From Megalonaias nervosa (taxonomy: Eukaryota; Mollusca; Bivalvia; Unionida; Unionidae): 64,000 nt of DNA. Shown piece by piece: positions 39,100 to 51,299 of this stretch. The first letter of the stretch is position 1. Every line of letters starts with the position of its first letter. The stretch is from NCBI GenBank assembly GCA_016617855.1, contig JAECUM010031721.1, forward strand, positions 1 to 64,000, given 5' to 3'. The notes beneath the pieces were generated by a model, which made no database searches, was not told the DNA's origin, and saw only the letters and a list, made by a program, of their open reading frames with translations. Made by a program: the position numbers and the translations under genes.

Positions 39100-39786
39100 T
39101 CCACTTAGGTAATTATTCAGATTTTCATAAAAGGGTACAAATCCTAATGACTTTTGTATAGAGTGAGAATCAATAATAGTACCTGATGAATACTGTGTTT
39201 AGACACTGCTAACTAAAGACTTCTTATGATATCCAGTTGGTCCTCGATGAAAATGATGTAGGTCTGATGTCCAAAATGGCAGCCAGTGTTCATCTTGAAA
39301 ATGTTGTTTTCCTAATCATCCTAAATGAAAAGTAATATTGCTATGAGGTTCGCACCAAAAGATTTATTATTATATCTAGTTGGTCCCTAATAAAAATGGT
39401 GCCGATTTGATGTCCATAATGGCTTCCACAGTGGCCATTTTGAAAATCTCTTTATTGTTTATCCTTCTAAATGAAAAGTAGTCACCAAAAGACTTCTTAA
39501 AATGTATAGTTGCTCCAAAATGAAACTGGTGTCAAACTGATGTCATATATGGACACCACAGTGGCCACTTTGAAAATATCATCACTACTCCATTGAATGG
39601 ATAGTCATATCAGCATGCTTTTGTTACTAAACAACTGCTTATGATGTCTGGTTAGTACTAAAAGTGCCATTCTTGCATTGTTTGTAAAATTTAACCTCTT
39701 TCAAGATATTTTAGTAAGTCCAAATTTGGCATATGGTGAATTTAAGTGTTGTGCTTTTTCAAGGCATTTAGTGTGCCTTTTAATTA

Positions 39787-39968
39787 AGATTTAAATTTTT
39801 AGTAGAGGGGTATAAAATACTATTGTTGAGTGAAATCTGTAATATAAAGATTTAAATTTTTAGTAGAGGGGTATAAAATACTATTGTTGAGTGAAATCTG
39901 TAATATAAAGATTTAAATTTTTAGTAGAGGGATATAAAATACTATTGTTGAGTGAAATCTGTAATATA
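39787..39968 (+). repeat. three near-identical 61-bp tandem copies
   Basis: Each copy reads AGATTTAAATTTTTAGTAGA, then GGGGTATAAAATACTATTG and ends CTGTAATAT. Near identity points to recent expansion. Confidence 0.95.
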
Positions 39969-41023
39969 TGTCTTCTTAATGGGATGCTATATACTGCAGT
40001 AACATTTCTTGTGGCATTTGCATCTTCAAGGGTTTGCAACTTTACATGGTTGTAAGTTCTGGTAAACTTATGTTATGGCAGAGTATCCATTGTGCATGAT
40101 TTAAGTCAACATTAGCTTGTTACCACTCTAGAAGTCCTATGTTTGATCCAGTTTTGATTAATCTTGGAATATAAATTTTCATTATCACTCTCTCAGAAGA
40201 CTTTCAATATGAACAAGATCTGTGCATATTAATTAGGTGATCTAGTATCTGATTGGGTTTCTCTGTTACCACTCTTTATATCATTGATGCCTTTTTATTT
40301 TAAATTAGATGGGGGATACAAACAAACAAAAGGATGTGTGAATACAATAATAAAACTTGAAATATATCTTGAAAATGACAGTCAAGTTTCCTAATGAGTG
40401 AGATGTAAACATAATAGTGTATTGAATTCATGAAGTGAATTTACATCTGATTGGCTCGGCTTATTACCATTCTGGCAGCCATATTTCTGGTCCAAGCTTG
40501 CTACATTGGAATAAGGGCTTATATCATGCAGTCATTGGATTAGCACAGTACTGAGTGGAATTCATGCATATAAATGAGGTGATCTTCGATTCAATTGACT
40601 TATCAATGTGGAAGCTATATTTCTGAAAAGATTTTGATAAAACCTAGAATATAGTTTTTAATGGTCAAGATTTTGCATATGTTTGGGTGATCCATGCATT
40701 GATTGGCTGCCCATGATACCACCCTAAAGATTTTTTAGTAAACCTGGTAAATCTATTTAAAATGTCAAGATATCCATGAGTTTTATTAACTCGCCTGGCA
40801 GTAAGTCGAAGGGAAGCTTTGGTAATGTCAGGCATCCATTTGTCAACAATTACTTGCTACCACTGTGGAGTCCATATTTTGATCCAATTTCAGTAAAACT
40901 TGTAATCTGGGTTTCCATCTTCAAAATCTTAGTGTAATTCAGTAATGAGTAAGATTCATGTAATTGGCTAAACTATTTAACACTCTGGAGGCCATATTTC
41001 AGATCTGATTTTGATAAGCTTGG

Positions 41024-41105
<82 letters not shown>
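41024..41105. repeat. (AT)n microsatellite
   Basis: Long uninterrupted AT run. Confidence 0.95.
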
Positions 41106-41108
<3 letters not shown>

Positions 41109-43183
41109 AATTTAATTTGTATTATCTGTTGGTTTTTCATAATGATCACTTGTTATGTGTAATTATATTTTGTACTTGACCTTGTCCACAATCAAGTTCA
41201 TGTTGTACCTGACTTGTGACACCTGTTTCATAAACAGCAGAATATATTGTTAAAATTGTTTCTATGATTGTGGATTAAATATTCAGATCATTATTATTGG
41301 TGAACATATTTATAGCCTTGATTCTGACCTTAGAAACTTCTAGAATAGAAAACTCCACTGAGTTGACAGAGCATTTCCAGAAAATGGCAATTGTGACCTA
41401 GGTCAAGTAGAGGGGTATATAATATTGTTTACTTGAAAAATTACCCATTCTTGCCTTACCATTTTGCAGCATAACCATTCTTATTGTTGTGTTCAGTTTT
41501 TGATTTTGGTGGAATTATTTATTCAAACTATTATTCTCATGAATTACAAAGTGCTCAATAATATTCGTGTACAGAGCATTAATTTTGTGTTATAGTGAAT
41601 TCAGACAAGGGCATCTTGTATTATTTTGATGCATCAATAAATGTTTGTACATCATCACATTTCAGGCCACTGGAACATTAGTACATTTTCGAGACTACAG
41701 GCACATCAACACCTTCGGCGTTTGATCTTATTTGGGATGTCACTGGAATTTGATTAAAACATTATTCATTAGGACTTGTGATGGAACCTTTAGGACTATT
41801 TGGGATTTAATTCACAATATCCTAAATTCTTTTTAAATTTTCACTTTTTGTTATAAGGAAATAAATTGTTGAATTTTGCAAAACTTGTTGGTTTTTGCTC
41901 ATTTCAGTACTTAGTTTAAGAAAGCTTGCCAGTGACTTCCCGTGGTTCGTTGGTTATTCCCAGGATTTGCCAGGGTTCTTCCTTAACCAAATATACTGTC
42001 TGTCATGTATAACTGTTTATGTGCTGAAAAAATGTGGCGTTAAACCCACAAAAAAAACAAAAGAAAAATCATTGAAGATATCTATATGATGTATAGGGTT
42101 TTGGACAAAATAATAAATTCAGCCCCTATTGTTAGCAATCAACAATGCACACCTTAACCAGACTCTAAATCGACAGATTCTTTAAAAGTCTCTCGAGTAT
42201 CTGGTTGAGCAAGACAATCGACTATGTCCAAAGTAAAAATATCTGGTGAAGTCCTCATGGCAATAACACTATCCTTTCCGGAGTAGCCATAAGATGACCA
42301 CAGTTTGCCATATTAAAATTCAGATGGGTATTATTTTATTTCATGATCAGGTACGTGTGGTATGTAGTGTTTTAGTGAAAACCAAATTTTTTATGGTGAG
42401 GAGAGTAACGATGCGACGGCCATATTAAATGTCTGAGTAGCACCATTATCACTTACGACCAACTTGGTGATGTAAGAAGTGCATTATCGAAGACCCAATG
42501 TTGATCTAAACGTCCGTTTAAACTGGAGCAAACATAACAAGATTTTACATATCGCCGCCCTGGCTTTCATTATCCCGAATGTCCGAAAGGCACTTACTTG
42601 ATGTAGGACTAAATACATGCAAGAAATAGGGAAGGCCCGATGTTCAAATGACTATCCCTCCAGACTGAGTTCCGATAATGTTCAGTGTGGCCTCCATTAT
42701 GGTCATATTTAACGTCTGATGGGCACCATTTTAATTTAGGTCCAACTAGACAACGCATTAATGTGTTTATTAGGTTTCAAGGCAGTCTTCCCAGAGGTTT
42801 ATGAATAGGGATAACAAAAGGTACATACGTACAGACGAACGACGGACAACAGGCCATCACCCAGAGCCGTAGAGAACGATCACGGGCCCAGGGGTAAGAA
42901 ACACCCGGGCCTCTCCTTAAGGGCCCGGGCCCAGGGGATATATCCCCAGTTGCCCCCCCCCCCCGTCGGCCCTGCCATCACCTTGCATTATGCCAATTAG
43001 CGCTCAAGAGTGCTCTTGAATTATGAGGATGCGATGATGGGAAGAGTCCTAAGGTAAAAGGTTAAATGTTGCATCTTTATTTCCCCTAATTAAGTCCGTT
43101 AAAATTACTCGGCTAGTAAAGTGAAGACAAAAAATAACGAAAAAATACCCCACCCACTAGCAGATTTAGATTTTTCGACTGCC

Positions 43184-43210
43184 ATTTACTACTACTACTA
43201 CTACTACTAC

Positions 43211-43244
<34 letters not shown>
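43184..43244. repeat. (ACT)n(AAT)n microsatellite
   Basis: A CTA/ACT trinucleotide run passes into an AAT run. Confidence 0.95.
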
Positions 43245-44876
43245 CGCTATAATCATTGGAGCCATTTGGTGCCCGCACATAATAGTTGGGAATGGGGGAG
43301 GGCACCTCCGGATTCCACCTCTAAACTTGTTTTGGACGACATCCGTAAAACTTAATAGCTGACCACTACATGTTTGCCCCCCTCCCCCAAAAAATAATTC
43401 TGCGGGCGCCCTTGATTGAAGTCGATATGTATGATGTTAATATGGGTGATTTCGATGTAATTATAGGGTACGTGTATGCTACTGAGAAATAATGAACTAT
43501 AACACTCTTTCTTTCTCTTTTATTCCGTTTTTCTTTCATTGATATTTATTATTGTTAAGATAGTAATACGTGTTGCTGATTTATTTTGAAATTTGCCAGG
43601 CAAATCGAAGAATAGAATGTCTTCATTTTCTACTTTGCATCGAATATCTCGTATACAAATGCAAGAATCTTAATTCAAACTGATAGTGTAAAAACTATTT
43701 TTTTTCCTTTAAAATTCAGGCATCCTTTATGGTTGTAAAAGGACTAAAAGAAAGGCACAACAGTCTATAGTTTTTGTAATACGCACGTCCATGAAGTTAA
43801 GAGTTCGCCGCTTTGAATGATGACTATTTACGTCATTTTCTCGAATATTTTGACGTCACCCTATTAGCGTTTTGCTCGTAGAGCTGCTCATAAATGTGGC
43901 AAAATATCGGTTAGCGGAATGGGGTTGCAATTCTAGAGCCCAAATTTCACTTGTTTCAAGGTTCAGTGGTCAGAAGGTCTAAAGCAAAGATTCGTTAAGC
44001 TGATTCAATGGTCCAAAAGTCAATTAGTCCAAAAAATAATGGTTGATTAAGCCGAACGAATCGATTCACTTGTTTGAAAATAATGTTTAAAAAAAGAAGG
44101 GATTATGGATTACTTGCTTCAGAGCAAACATACACCCAAAGAAAATGGCCGGAAATATCCCATAAATAATCTTGAATCTTGAAAGGGCTACGGTAATCAT
44201 TGTTCTATGTTTCTAAAGTGCCAGTTAACCAGTTAACCATACCAACTCTCATCCAATCTGAAGGTCCTCTGCCTTTTCCGTCAAGTCCAAAAAGGAACCT
44301 AGGAGTCAGTTTGCTCCTTTGAGAACCATATTCGGAACTATTTTCGTTCAGTTGGCACAGTATGGTGGCAGAAGGAGTCAAAGTCAACATCGGAACATTG
44401 ACAGCCTCTTCTGTCGCAGCACGTGTGGTTCCAATAGTTATTTTCTCACTAAGACTATAAACAGTCCCCCTCCCCAAATCTGTGTTAATATTGATGGACT
44501 ATTTGAGGGTTTCATGTCAACTGTTCATTAAAATGTGCAGTTTTACAGCATAGAAGTCTGTCCGGAACACACCCGCGCAGTTAGACACTTACCGATATTT
44601 GGATTCAGATCACAATTATTTTTCTTATATAGTCTCTACATACAACACGTGCTGTGGTTCATAATGAGATCATTATCGTAGGTTATGTGTAATGTTCCTT
44701 GGTCGTACAGTTCTTTTTCCTGTTGTACTGTAAGTAAAACCTGATCCGGCCCACCTCCTACCACCTTAAATTAGCAATAATATCAATGTTTAAGTGGTAA
44801 GCGTTAATGACGGTATCCTCGAGATCCTTAAAGTTTTTAATGATGACGTTGTTTCGTATCTGGTCTCAAACATCTT

Positions 44877-45101
44877 CTATCCTTTGCGTTGTGATAATTT
44901 TAATAAATTTTTAAAGTAAGCGTTTCTCATACAAGAGACACGTTGCCTTCGAATGAGGTCTGAATCACATCTAATTTTAACGATGCAGTGATCGGATAAC
45001 TTTTTTCGTTGTTCTAGTGTCAACAAAAGCTGCTTTCGAGGTACCCCTATCGCTTTCGTTAAAGTGAGTACTAAGGAGATATCCGCCTTATTTCTGAACA
45101 C
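44877..45101 (-). CDS. unidentified basic ORF, 74 aa
   Basis: Starts MFRNKADISLVLTLTKAIGV. It is basic and Leu-rich (RKQLLLTLEQRKKLSDH). Not recognised. It is listed because it lies divergent to the nuclease-like gene and in the same less AT-rich, coding-like block. Confidence 0.3.
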   Translation of the reverse strand: MFRNKADISLVLTLTKAIGVPRKQLLLTLEQRKKLSDHCIVKIRCDSDLIRRQRVSCMRNAYFKNLLKLSQRKG

Positions 45102-45259
45102 CGTAGCGATTACTTTGTCGAGTGTTTACGGATTTTACAGTATGACGTCGAAGATGTAAGTATAATCCGGCATTTTCTTATTTTTATCGCTACAATTAAA
45201 ATATCAATAATGGATTTGCATCAACAGTTGAACGAATTTATTTCGAAGTACCGCATAAA

Positions 45260-46096
45260 ACAAAAATCTTCCAAATGATCTGATGACGACGACCATCGGA
45301 GGATCTGAGTTAGCCACGGTCATAGGATGTTGTCCATTTTGGGATATTGATTCGATCGTGGATAAAAAATTATTCTTCCCTAAGACCATCTCTGCGACGC
45401 TACCCTGTTTGTGGGGGTCTTTATTTGAGCCTGTACACGAAAAATTCTGAAAACTTACTGGGTAGTAAAATCGTGGGCAACGATATTTGCATCGGTGAAG
45501 TTCCTGGCTTCAGGTATTCGTCTGACGGCATCATTGTCGTGAAAAATAAAATTTTACTGCTGAAATTTAAATGCACTTTTGTGATATGTGGAGGTTGGAC
45601 GTTACCAGAATGCTATTACCACTATTACTATTACCCATATCAAGGCTAACCGTCTCTCCGATCGCTTCTCAGGGTTTATTACTCGATGCAGTTTTCCACA
45701 AATGTCCTTTTGGACAACTGGATTTTTCATCACGCTATGATAAACGCTTTCATAACCGCGATGTTAGTTTGTATAAAGACGAGCCCGCTGTTGTGGGATT
45801 GATTTTATTGTTTGGCGAGGAGGACGACCTAGTGCATTACGGTAATGCAGACGAACGAACGTTGTTTTTGTTAAATCAAAAATTTGAGTCCGACGTGATT
45901 TCGAAATTATCAGATTCCAAAATCCAACCAGCTACAAATGATATGCCCTAAGATAAACATCACCGCCTACATTCCGTTCAAACTGATGGCGCCGCATAAA
46001 TATTACGTGGACCTCAATTAAGATTATCGCCGCGTACTCAATCTGGCCTTATCGAAGGTTCGCGAAAAAGTGAGGGCAAATAAAGAAGTAGAATGA
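45260..46096 (+). pseudogene. lambda-exonuclease/alkaline-nuclease-like remnant
   Basis: Segment one reads TIGGSELATVIGCCPFWDID and then LWGSLFEPVHEKF, a pattern typical of YqaJ/viral alkaline exonucleases. After a frameshift near 45448, segment two has VPGFRYSSDGIIVV and LLLKFKCTF, matching the D...(E)xK metal site; the Glu position appears as Lys. Segment three (45650-45951) reads DAVFHKCPFGQLDFSSRYDK and continues in another frame to ITAYIPFKLMAPHKYYVDL. In large DNA viruses this enzyme works with a single-strand annealing protein in recombination and genome processing. Heavily decayed; family call is moderate. Confidence 0.5.
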
Positions 46097-46141
46097 AAGC
46101 GTATTATTATAATATTGACAAACTGGAGATCACACCCTGTT

Positions 46142-46649
46142 TTAGCAACTGTGAAGCAAAGAAGGATGGAGACATGTGTCATGTACTAACGAAATAGTAT
46201 TCGTCTTAGGAATCATTAATACTGGGTATAGCCGCATTAGCGTTTCTGGAACTTGGCATAAGAGAAATGATGTATCGGCATCGTTTGGTATTTGAAGCTC
46301 GGAGATCGTCACGCAGCGTGAAAATACTCGTCGCGGTCGTCCTGAGGATGTGAGAAATTTTAATCGGTCTCGGCCTGTCATCGCCACCGACCTCGAAACA
46401 AGAGATCTGACCGAACACGCCTCACTCACGTAAGCACCTGCAGCATTAGAGATTAATTCCAGAGCGATAAAATTTGTTGCTGATGTTATTACGAAGTCTG
46501 CTTATTCCAAAAAAATTTGACGTCCGAATTTCTTTCCGCAACGCTTTATCCGCTGAAAATTTCTTATCATATACTTTTTCAAAACTATCGAATAATATCG
46601 GCGTCAAATCGATCACGATGTCATCCACCGTCCTCTGCTGTCTGATCAA
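46142..46649 (-). pseudogene. unidentified coding-like remnants
   Basis: Two frames on the minus strand: 46446-46649 (RTVDDIVIDLTPILFDSFEK, KALRKEIRTSNFFGISRL) and 46142-46429 (ELQIPNDADTSFLLCQVPET). Composition looks like decayed protein-coding sequence of the same cluster. I cannot name the family. Confidence 0.35.
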
Positions 46650-46830
46650 AATGTTCGTATCAAATTAGGCTCCTCTCAAGTATGATTTAAGATTATTTAA
46701 ACTTTTCTGATAGGTCAAAATAGCCTGTTGCACGATGTTTTTCTTTTTCATGGGGGATTCTAATATAGGTTCTATCCTTTTTAGCGTGGTTTGTAACACC
46801 AGTCCTCATTCGGATAAAATTAACATGAAA

Positions 46831-47091
46831 GGGTTTGCCGTGGTTAGAGCTTCCACCTCAGATGCGGGAGTTCGCGGGTTTGAACCCCGATATAGTCATA
46901 CCAAAGACTTATAAAATGGAACTTGCAGCTGCCTAGCTTGGTGCTCAGTGCTAAGAGGTTAGTGCTAGGACTGGTAGGCCTGGTGTCAGGATAATGTGAC
47001 TGGGTGAGACATCACTATAAACTGCCCCACTGCAGACATCGTAGCGATATAACTGAAACATTGTTAAAGCTACATTAAAAATCCAAATCAC
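46831..47091 (+). repeat. tRNA-derived SINE, copy 1
   Basis: A box TGGTTAGAGC (46841-46850) and B box GGGTTTGAACCCC (46876-46888) are followed by a body with GTCAGGATAATGTGACTGGG and TGAGACATCACTATAAACTG, ending in a CA microsatellite. The same structure occurs inverted at 49838-50090. It interrupts the decayed viral cluster. Confidence 0.85.
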
Positions 47092-47133
47092 ACACACACA
47101 CAGACACACAGACACACACACACACACACACGC
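47092..47133. repeat. (CA)n tail of SINE
   Basis: CA repeat with a few G interruptions directly after the SINE body. Confidence 0.9.
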
Positions 47134-47394
47134 ACAATCCGCACTTGCACTTCAACGATTCTAAATAATCTACAGCAGCAGCAACTTTATCCGGATTAAC
47201 ACTTTTGGCTAACGATTTTTAACACCGGTATATAATATGCTTCAGCGGGTTTTTGTGCTTTCCGCTTAGTCGGATTAAAATCCCTCGTAGCCGCTGATGC
47301 TCCCTCACACCAGTCAGATCTTGTTTTTTTTTTTCCTCGAGCGGCATCACCCCCACTATAGTATACTCGTTCTCATATTCTTAACCAACTTGAT

Positions 47395-47690
47395 TAAAAA
47401 AAATCTTTTGTTGATGTTATCTCGCAATTGTTATTGCTTTGAAAATGTTTTCGGTTGACGACCCTGTCAATGCAGTCATGATCCCTCTTATGCGCATCCT
47501 CCTCCTCTTTACACCCAAATTTGCGTCGTTTGATATATCCGGTTCTCACGCAAGTGTCCACAACATCAGGATGAAGCTCGTTGATGATTGTCTGAATGAG
47601 TTCCTGAAATGAGATGACAGCGTCTGTAACCCATTCGTTTCCTGACTCAGACGCTGTAAGATGAGAGAAAGCAAAATAGGCTTTCTAAAA
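47395..47690 (-). pseudogene. unidentified open segment
   Basis: The minus strand is open for about 85 codons, including ESGNEWVTDAVISFQELIQT and RTGYIKRRKFGCKEEEDAHK. Coding-like but not recognised. Confidence 0.3.
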
Positions 47691-47693
47691 GAC

Positions 47694-48790
47694 TGAAAAT
47701 TCAGATGAGGCATAGACCGAGAACTCCGACCTGTTGCCGGTGCTTCCTGCTAAGATGGATATGTGTCCGTTGTTATTTTTAACACGGCGTGCTTCCTTGT
47801 ACTGTAATGTGGTCACCTCAGTGTCTGATACAGGCGGGTAATTGGTGATCATGAGCCTTGTCCGACTGCCAGAGAAACATTTCCAGTGATGGTTCTGCCC
47901 GTCAGCGATAATTTAGTGTTGCCCAGTGACATACGCTGAGAATAACAAATCACCTACGTATTAGCCATTGCAGTCAGCGGCCACGTGATACTTAATCCCG
48001 ACAACACTTGGCTGAACATTAAAGTCGGCTTCATGAGCGTGATACCCGTGTTGGTTACCATAAGCATGGTTGCATAATCTTTACTGTTGACCCTTAAACC
48101 TTCAGTGGCGGTTTGTATTGTGATGGGTGTGTAAGCTCCTGCAGCATCTGTCGATCCAGATGGACCCGTCGTTGGTCCCAAAATGATACGAGATCGTGAT
48201 CCTGTTGTTTAGCCCGTTATACACTCCTACCTGCCAGGGATTTTGTGAGGTTGTTCCAGAAACAGGCGAAGATTGGACTAAATCCGCTAGAACGTGTTCT
48301 GTGATCGATAACGTGCCCGCCACCGACACATTTAAAGAGATTTTCCCGCCAGTTTACTGTGTTTATCGGCTAACGCCACCTCAAGATCTGCCGAACCGCC
48401 AGGGAGGACACGAGAGCCTGACCGGAAGCCGGTATAAAACCTTACCGCTCATATAAATGTTTCCCCGTCATCTCACCCCAAGACAGTGATATTTTGGTTT
48501 GGGCTAATCACGGCACGTGGAACCACCTTGCGGCGTTATCATCCGGTGGTGGATAACTTACATCCTGTAAATTGCTGATGCTATGTACATTCATATTAAG
48601 AGATCTCATCACCATATCTCCAGTACGGTTGATTTTTTCTCCATTTCTTCCTGGACTCCTAAGGCTCAACAAAGTGGGTTTGTATTGTTATAATATTATT
48701 GAAGATGGTATTACAACTTTGGCATATGGCAATATGGATCCTTTACTGGTTGATCTCGGATTGATGTGAACAAAGGTAAGCGACTTCAGT
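47694..48790 (-). pseudogene. fibre-like proteins with phage-type repeats, decayed
   Basis: Several minus-strand pieces have the look of tail-fibre repeats: DMVMRSLNMNVHSISNLQDV followed by SYPPPDDNAARWF (about 48530-48660), and MSLGNTKLSLTGRTITGNVS followed by NYPPVSDTEVTTLQYKEAR (about 47790-47915). Between them lies a beta-rich stretch (VSVAGTLSITEHVLADLVQS, 48102-48329; NSKDYATMLMVTNTGITLMK, 47954-48181). These repeats resemble those of the fibre gene of element 3. At least one and perhaps two genes are represented, all frameshifted. Confidence 0.45.
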
Positions 48791-48809
48791 GGTAGTTAAG
48801 GCACGAGTT

Positions 48810-49082
48810 TCACGGGGAAGGGAGATGCCGCTCCCGACACATGACATTGATCAAAATAAACTTGTTATCATGTTCTGTTCCCAGAATCACTAAATCACAT
48901 ACTCGGATTGATGTAAACACCGGTGGTAGTCCAGGTGGGATGGCCGAAAACGTGTGTTCGGACCGAGACCAGGCATGGGAGCATGGGTATAACATCACAG
49001 CAAAACGAACCTGTTTATCATATGTTGTCATGTAATGTGCCCGGAACTGCACGTGTTCAAATTTGGAATCTTTAATTAACAT
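48810..49082 (-). CDS. unidentified ORF at the edge of decayed cluster
   Basis: An open frame of 90 codons (MLIKDSKFEHVQFRAHYMTT, RFAVMLYPCSHAWSRSEH). The sequence is hydrophobic/beta-like and ends just before the fibre-like region. Not recognised. Confidence 0.3.
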   Translation of the reverse strand: MLIKDSKFEHVQFRAHYMTTYDKQVRFAVMLYPCSHAWSRSEHTFSAIPPGLPPVFTSIRVCDLVILGTEHDNKFILINVMCRERHLPSP

Positions 49083-49837
49083 ATCCTAGCGACGATGTTC
49101 AAAATAAATCTTTAAATCATTCATACAAAGCGTTAGCTGTTTTATTTTCCATTGGGACCTTCTACCCTTGCATTATTTTGAATGCGCGCTTTTTGTCACA
49201 AATTCGCAAACTCGGGGCTCGTATTATTTTGATCACACTTTTTATTTTGTAATTACGATGCATGTTTGTAAAAAGGATGGCAAGAGACTGAAATTATATT
49301 TGACGTTTTACAAATGGAATTTACTCGTCCACATTCTACATCGCTAGTTGGTACGCGAATACCACAAAACCTCAAGGCCAGAACTCAATCAAAGAAGGCT
49401 TTATTTTCTACCTTACTTGAAAAATCAAAGAAATAAAATACTCCAATCGGACGAATAGTGTTTATATCATTTCCTTTACTGTAAAGGTCCCGTTGAGATT
49501 TGTAAATATACAACATCTTCATTCAATTATTCCGGACAAAATGTTTTCAAAGAGAGCACGTTTTTGATTCGTAGCTTTTTTATTTTTATCTATAATGATT
49601 ATTTTCGTTTCAGTTCGGTTCTATTAAATAAATAAATAAAAATAGTGATGACTACTCTTATTTGATAAGATACCTAAACCTTAATTTTCTTTTCTTTTTT
49701 CTTTTTTGTACTATGACCTAAGAAGAGTGTCATACAGCGATAAGATTGCTGGCTGCATGGACCCCGTTCATTCCTGAGTTGTGAAACTAAAATAGCTCAT
49801 CTCGCCTTATGAGTCACCATGTGTGCTTGTTTTGCTT

Positions 49838-50090
49838 GGATTTTTAAAGCAGTTTTAACAGTTTCAGTCATATCGCTACAATGTCTGCAGTGTGGCAGTT
49901 TATAGTGATGTCTACCAATGGGGCATCGTGCCTCAGGCACGTAGCACCATGTCCTACCTGGTCACATTATCCTGACACCAGGCACTAGTACCATTTTTAT
50001 AAGTCTTTGATATGACTCGGTCGGGGGTCGAACCCGCGACCTCCCGCATCCCAGGCGCACGCTTTAACCACTTAAGCCACCGGAGTGGTC
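49838..50090 (-). repeat. tRNA-derived SINE, copy 2
   Basis: On the minus strand: AAGTGGTTAAAGC (A box), GCGGGTTCGACCCCCGAC (B box), then the same body as copy 1 (GTCAGGATAATGTGACCAGG and GACATCACTATAAACTGCCA). B boxes and body agree closely with 46831-47091. Confidence 0.85.
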
Positions 50091-51235
50091 ATGAGTCATC
50101 GTTGTGGTATGGTTTTGGTCAAAAGTGGTTTTTATACCTGAGAAACAATGAAAGGTCTGTGAAAATTCTTTCAAAAGTGATTTTCTGAAAACAGGTTGGT
50201 TTGACATAGAAAATGAGAACGCATTGATTCTCGTAATACTACTATACTGAACCAAGTGAAACATTTGTGCTAAGTTCCATCTTTGGTTGTGTTATTTATC
50301 TGTTCAATAGATTGATCCTCATTGATCTTATTTCCTTCCATGTAAAGTAAAAAAAAAAAAATATTTACTTAAACTTCATTTATCCGAATATCTTTAACCT
50401 CATTGATGCTAAATATCGTTTTAACCGTACAGGCCTTAAACACGTTTCTCTAATTTTCGAGATTGAATCGAGTAAATCGTAATAAGAATTTATTTTACTG
50501 AGAACGTTAATGAAAACGATGTAACATTGTTTTTCTCTTGATTTTTATTACGATTTTTGACATCTTTCTTTGTCATTTCCATAGATTTTCCTGTCTTTCT
50601 TTTCAAAACATCTCCTTGCTTGTATTCTGATTTAATAACAGCAATGTTCACCGGAACTTATTCATATTGCAATAGCAAAGACAATTTCAATCCCTCGAGC
50701 TTTATCTAGAAAATCTTGAAATTTCCGCAAGAACGTGTGAGAAGTACAGTCAATTTTGAGAAGGGGAAACTTGTCTAATGCTAGCACAAATTCTAACAAA
50801 ATTTACCACCCCACTCTGCACCCTCGCCCTCAAGACTTTTGACTCCCCCCCCCAACTCCCACAAACACAAATTTAGAAAACGTACTTTCTGTAATTGCAT
50901 AGAGATATAAAGGTCCCTGTTCATCCCATAGAGCCTCGGCAGATCAAGGTCTTTACGTTCAACAAATAATTTTTCATAGGGTAGACCCATATCTACTCGT
51001 TTATTAAGCGATGCTCATCATGATATATGTTGTCTGCACTCGGACGACACGTATGCATTGTAATTAACACGTCAGTTAGTGGACCGTTATGTGTTATTAA
51101 AATTCATTGAAAACACTCTTTTCTGCCAGATGAATGCGTTTTGCTTAAAATTGTCCTCGAAAAGAAAGCATGGACAATTGTGTGCCAGTTCGTTAAATAC
51201 CTTTGATTCTGGGTCGGCACCACTCTCAGTTAAGC

Positions 51236-51240
<5 letters not shown>

Positions 51241-51295
<55 letters not shown>
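51241..51295. repeat. (GA)n microsatellite
   Basis: Uninterrupted GA run. Confidence 0.95.

Positions 51296-51299
<4 letters not shown>

Larger units (their letters stand above)
39098..44876. other. non-coding host DNA
   Basis: I found no gene. It has diverged tandem units containing GATGTCCAAAATGGC-like text (39240-39600), a triplicated 61-bp unit, a long AT run, a trinucleotide run and a possible third copy of the dispersed repeat at 41690-41920. Confidence 0.6.

Noticed and set aside
44205..44531. ORFs on both strands near 44.3 kb
   Set aside because: No family signature; mirrored open frames without coding bias.
46831..46910. Functional tRNA gene
   Set aside because: Part of a repeated SINE with a second inverted copy at 49838-50090.
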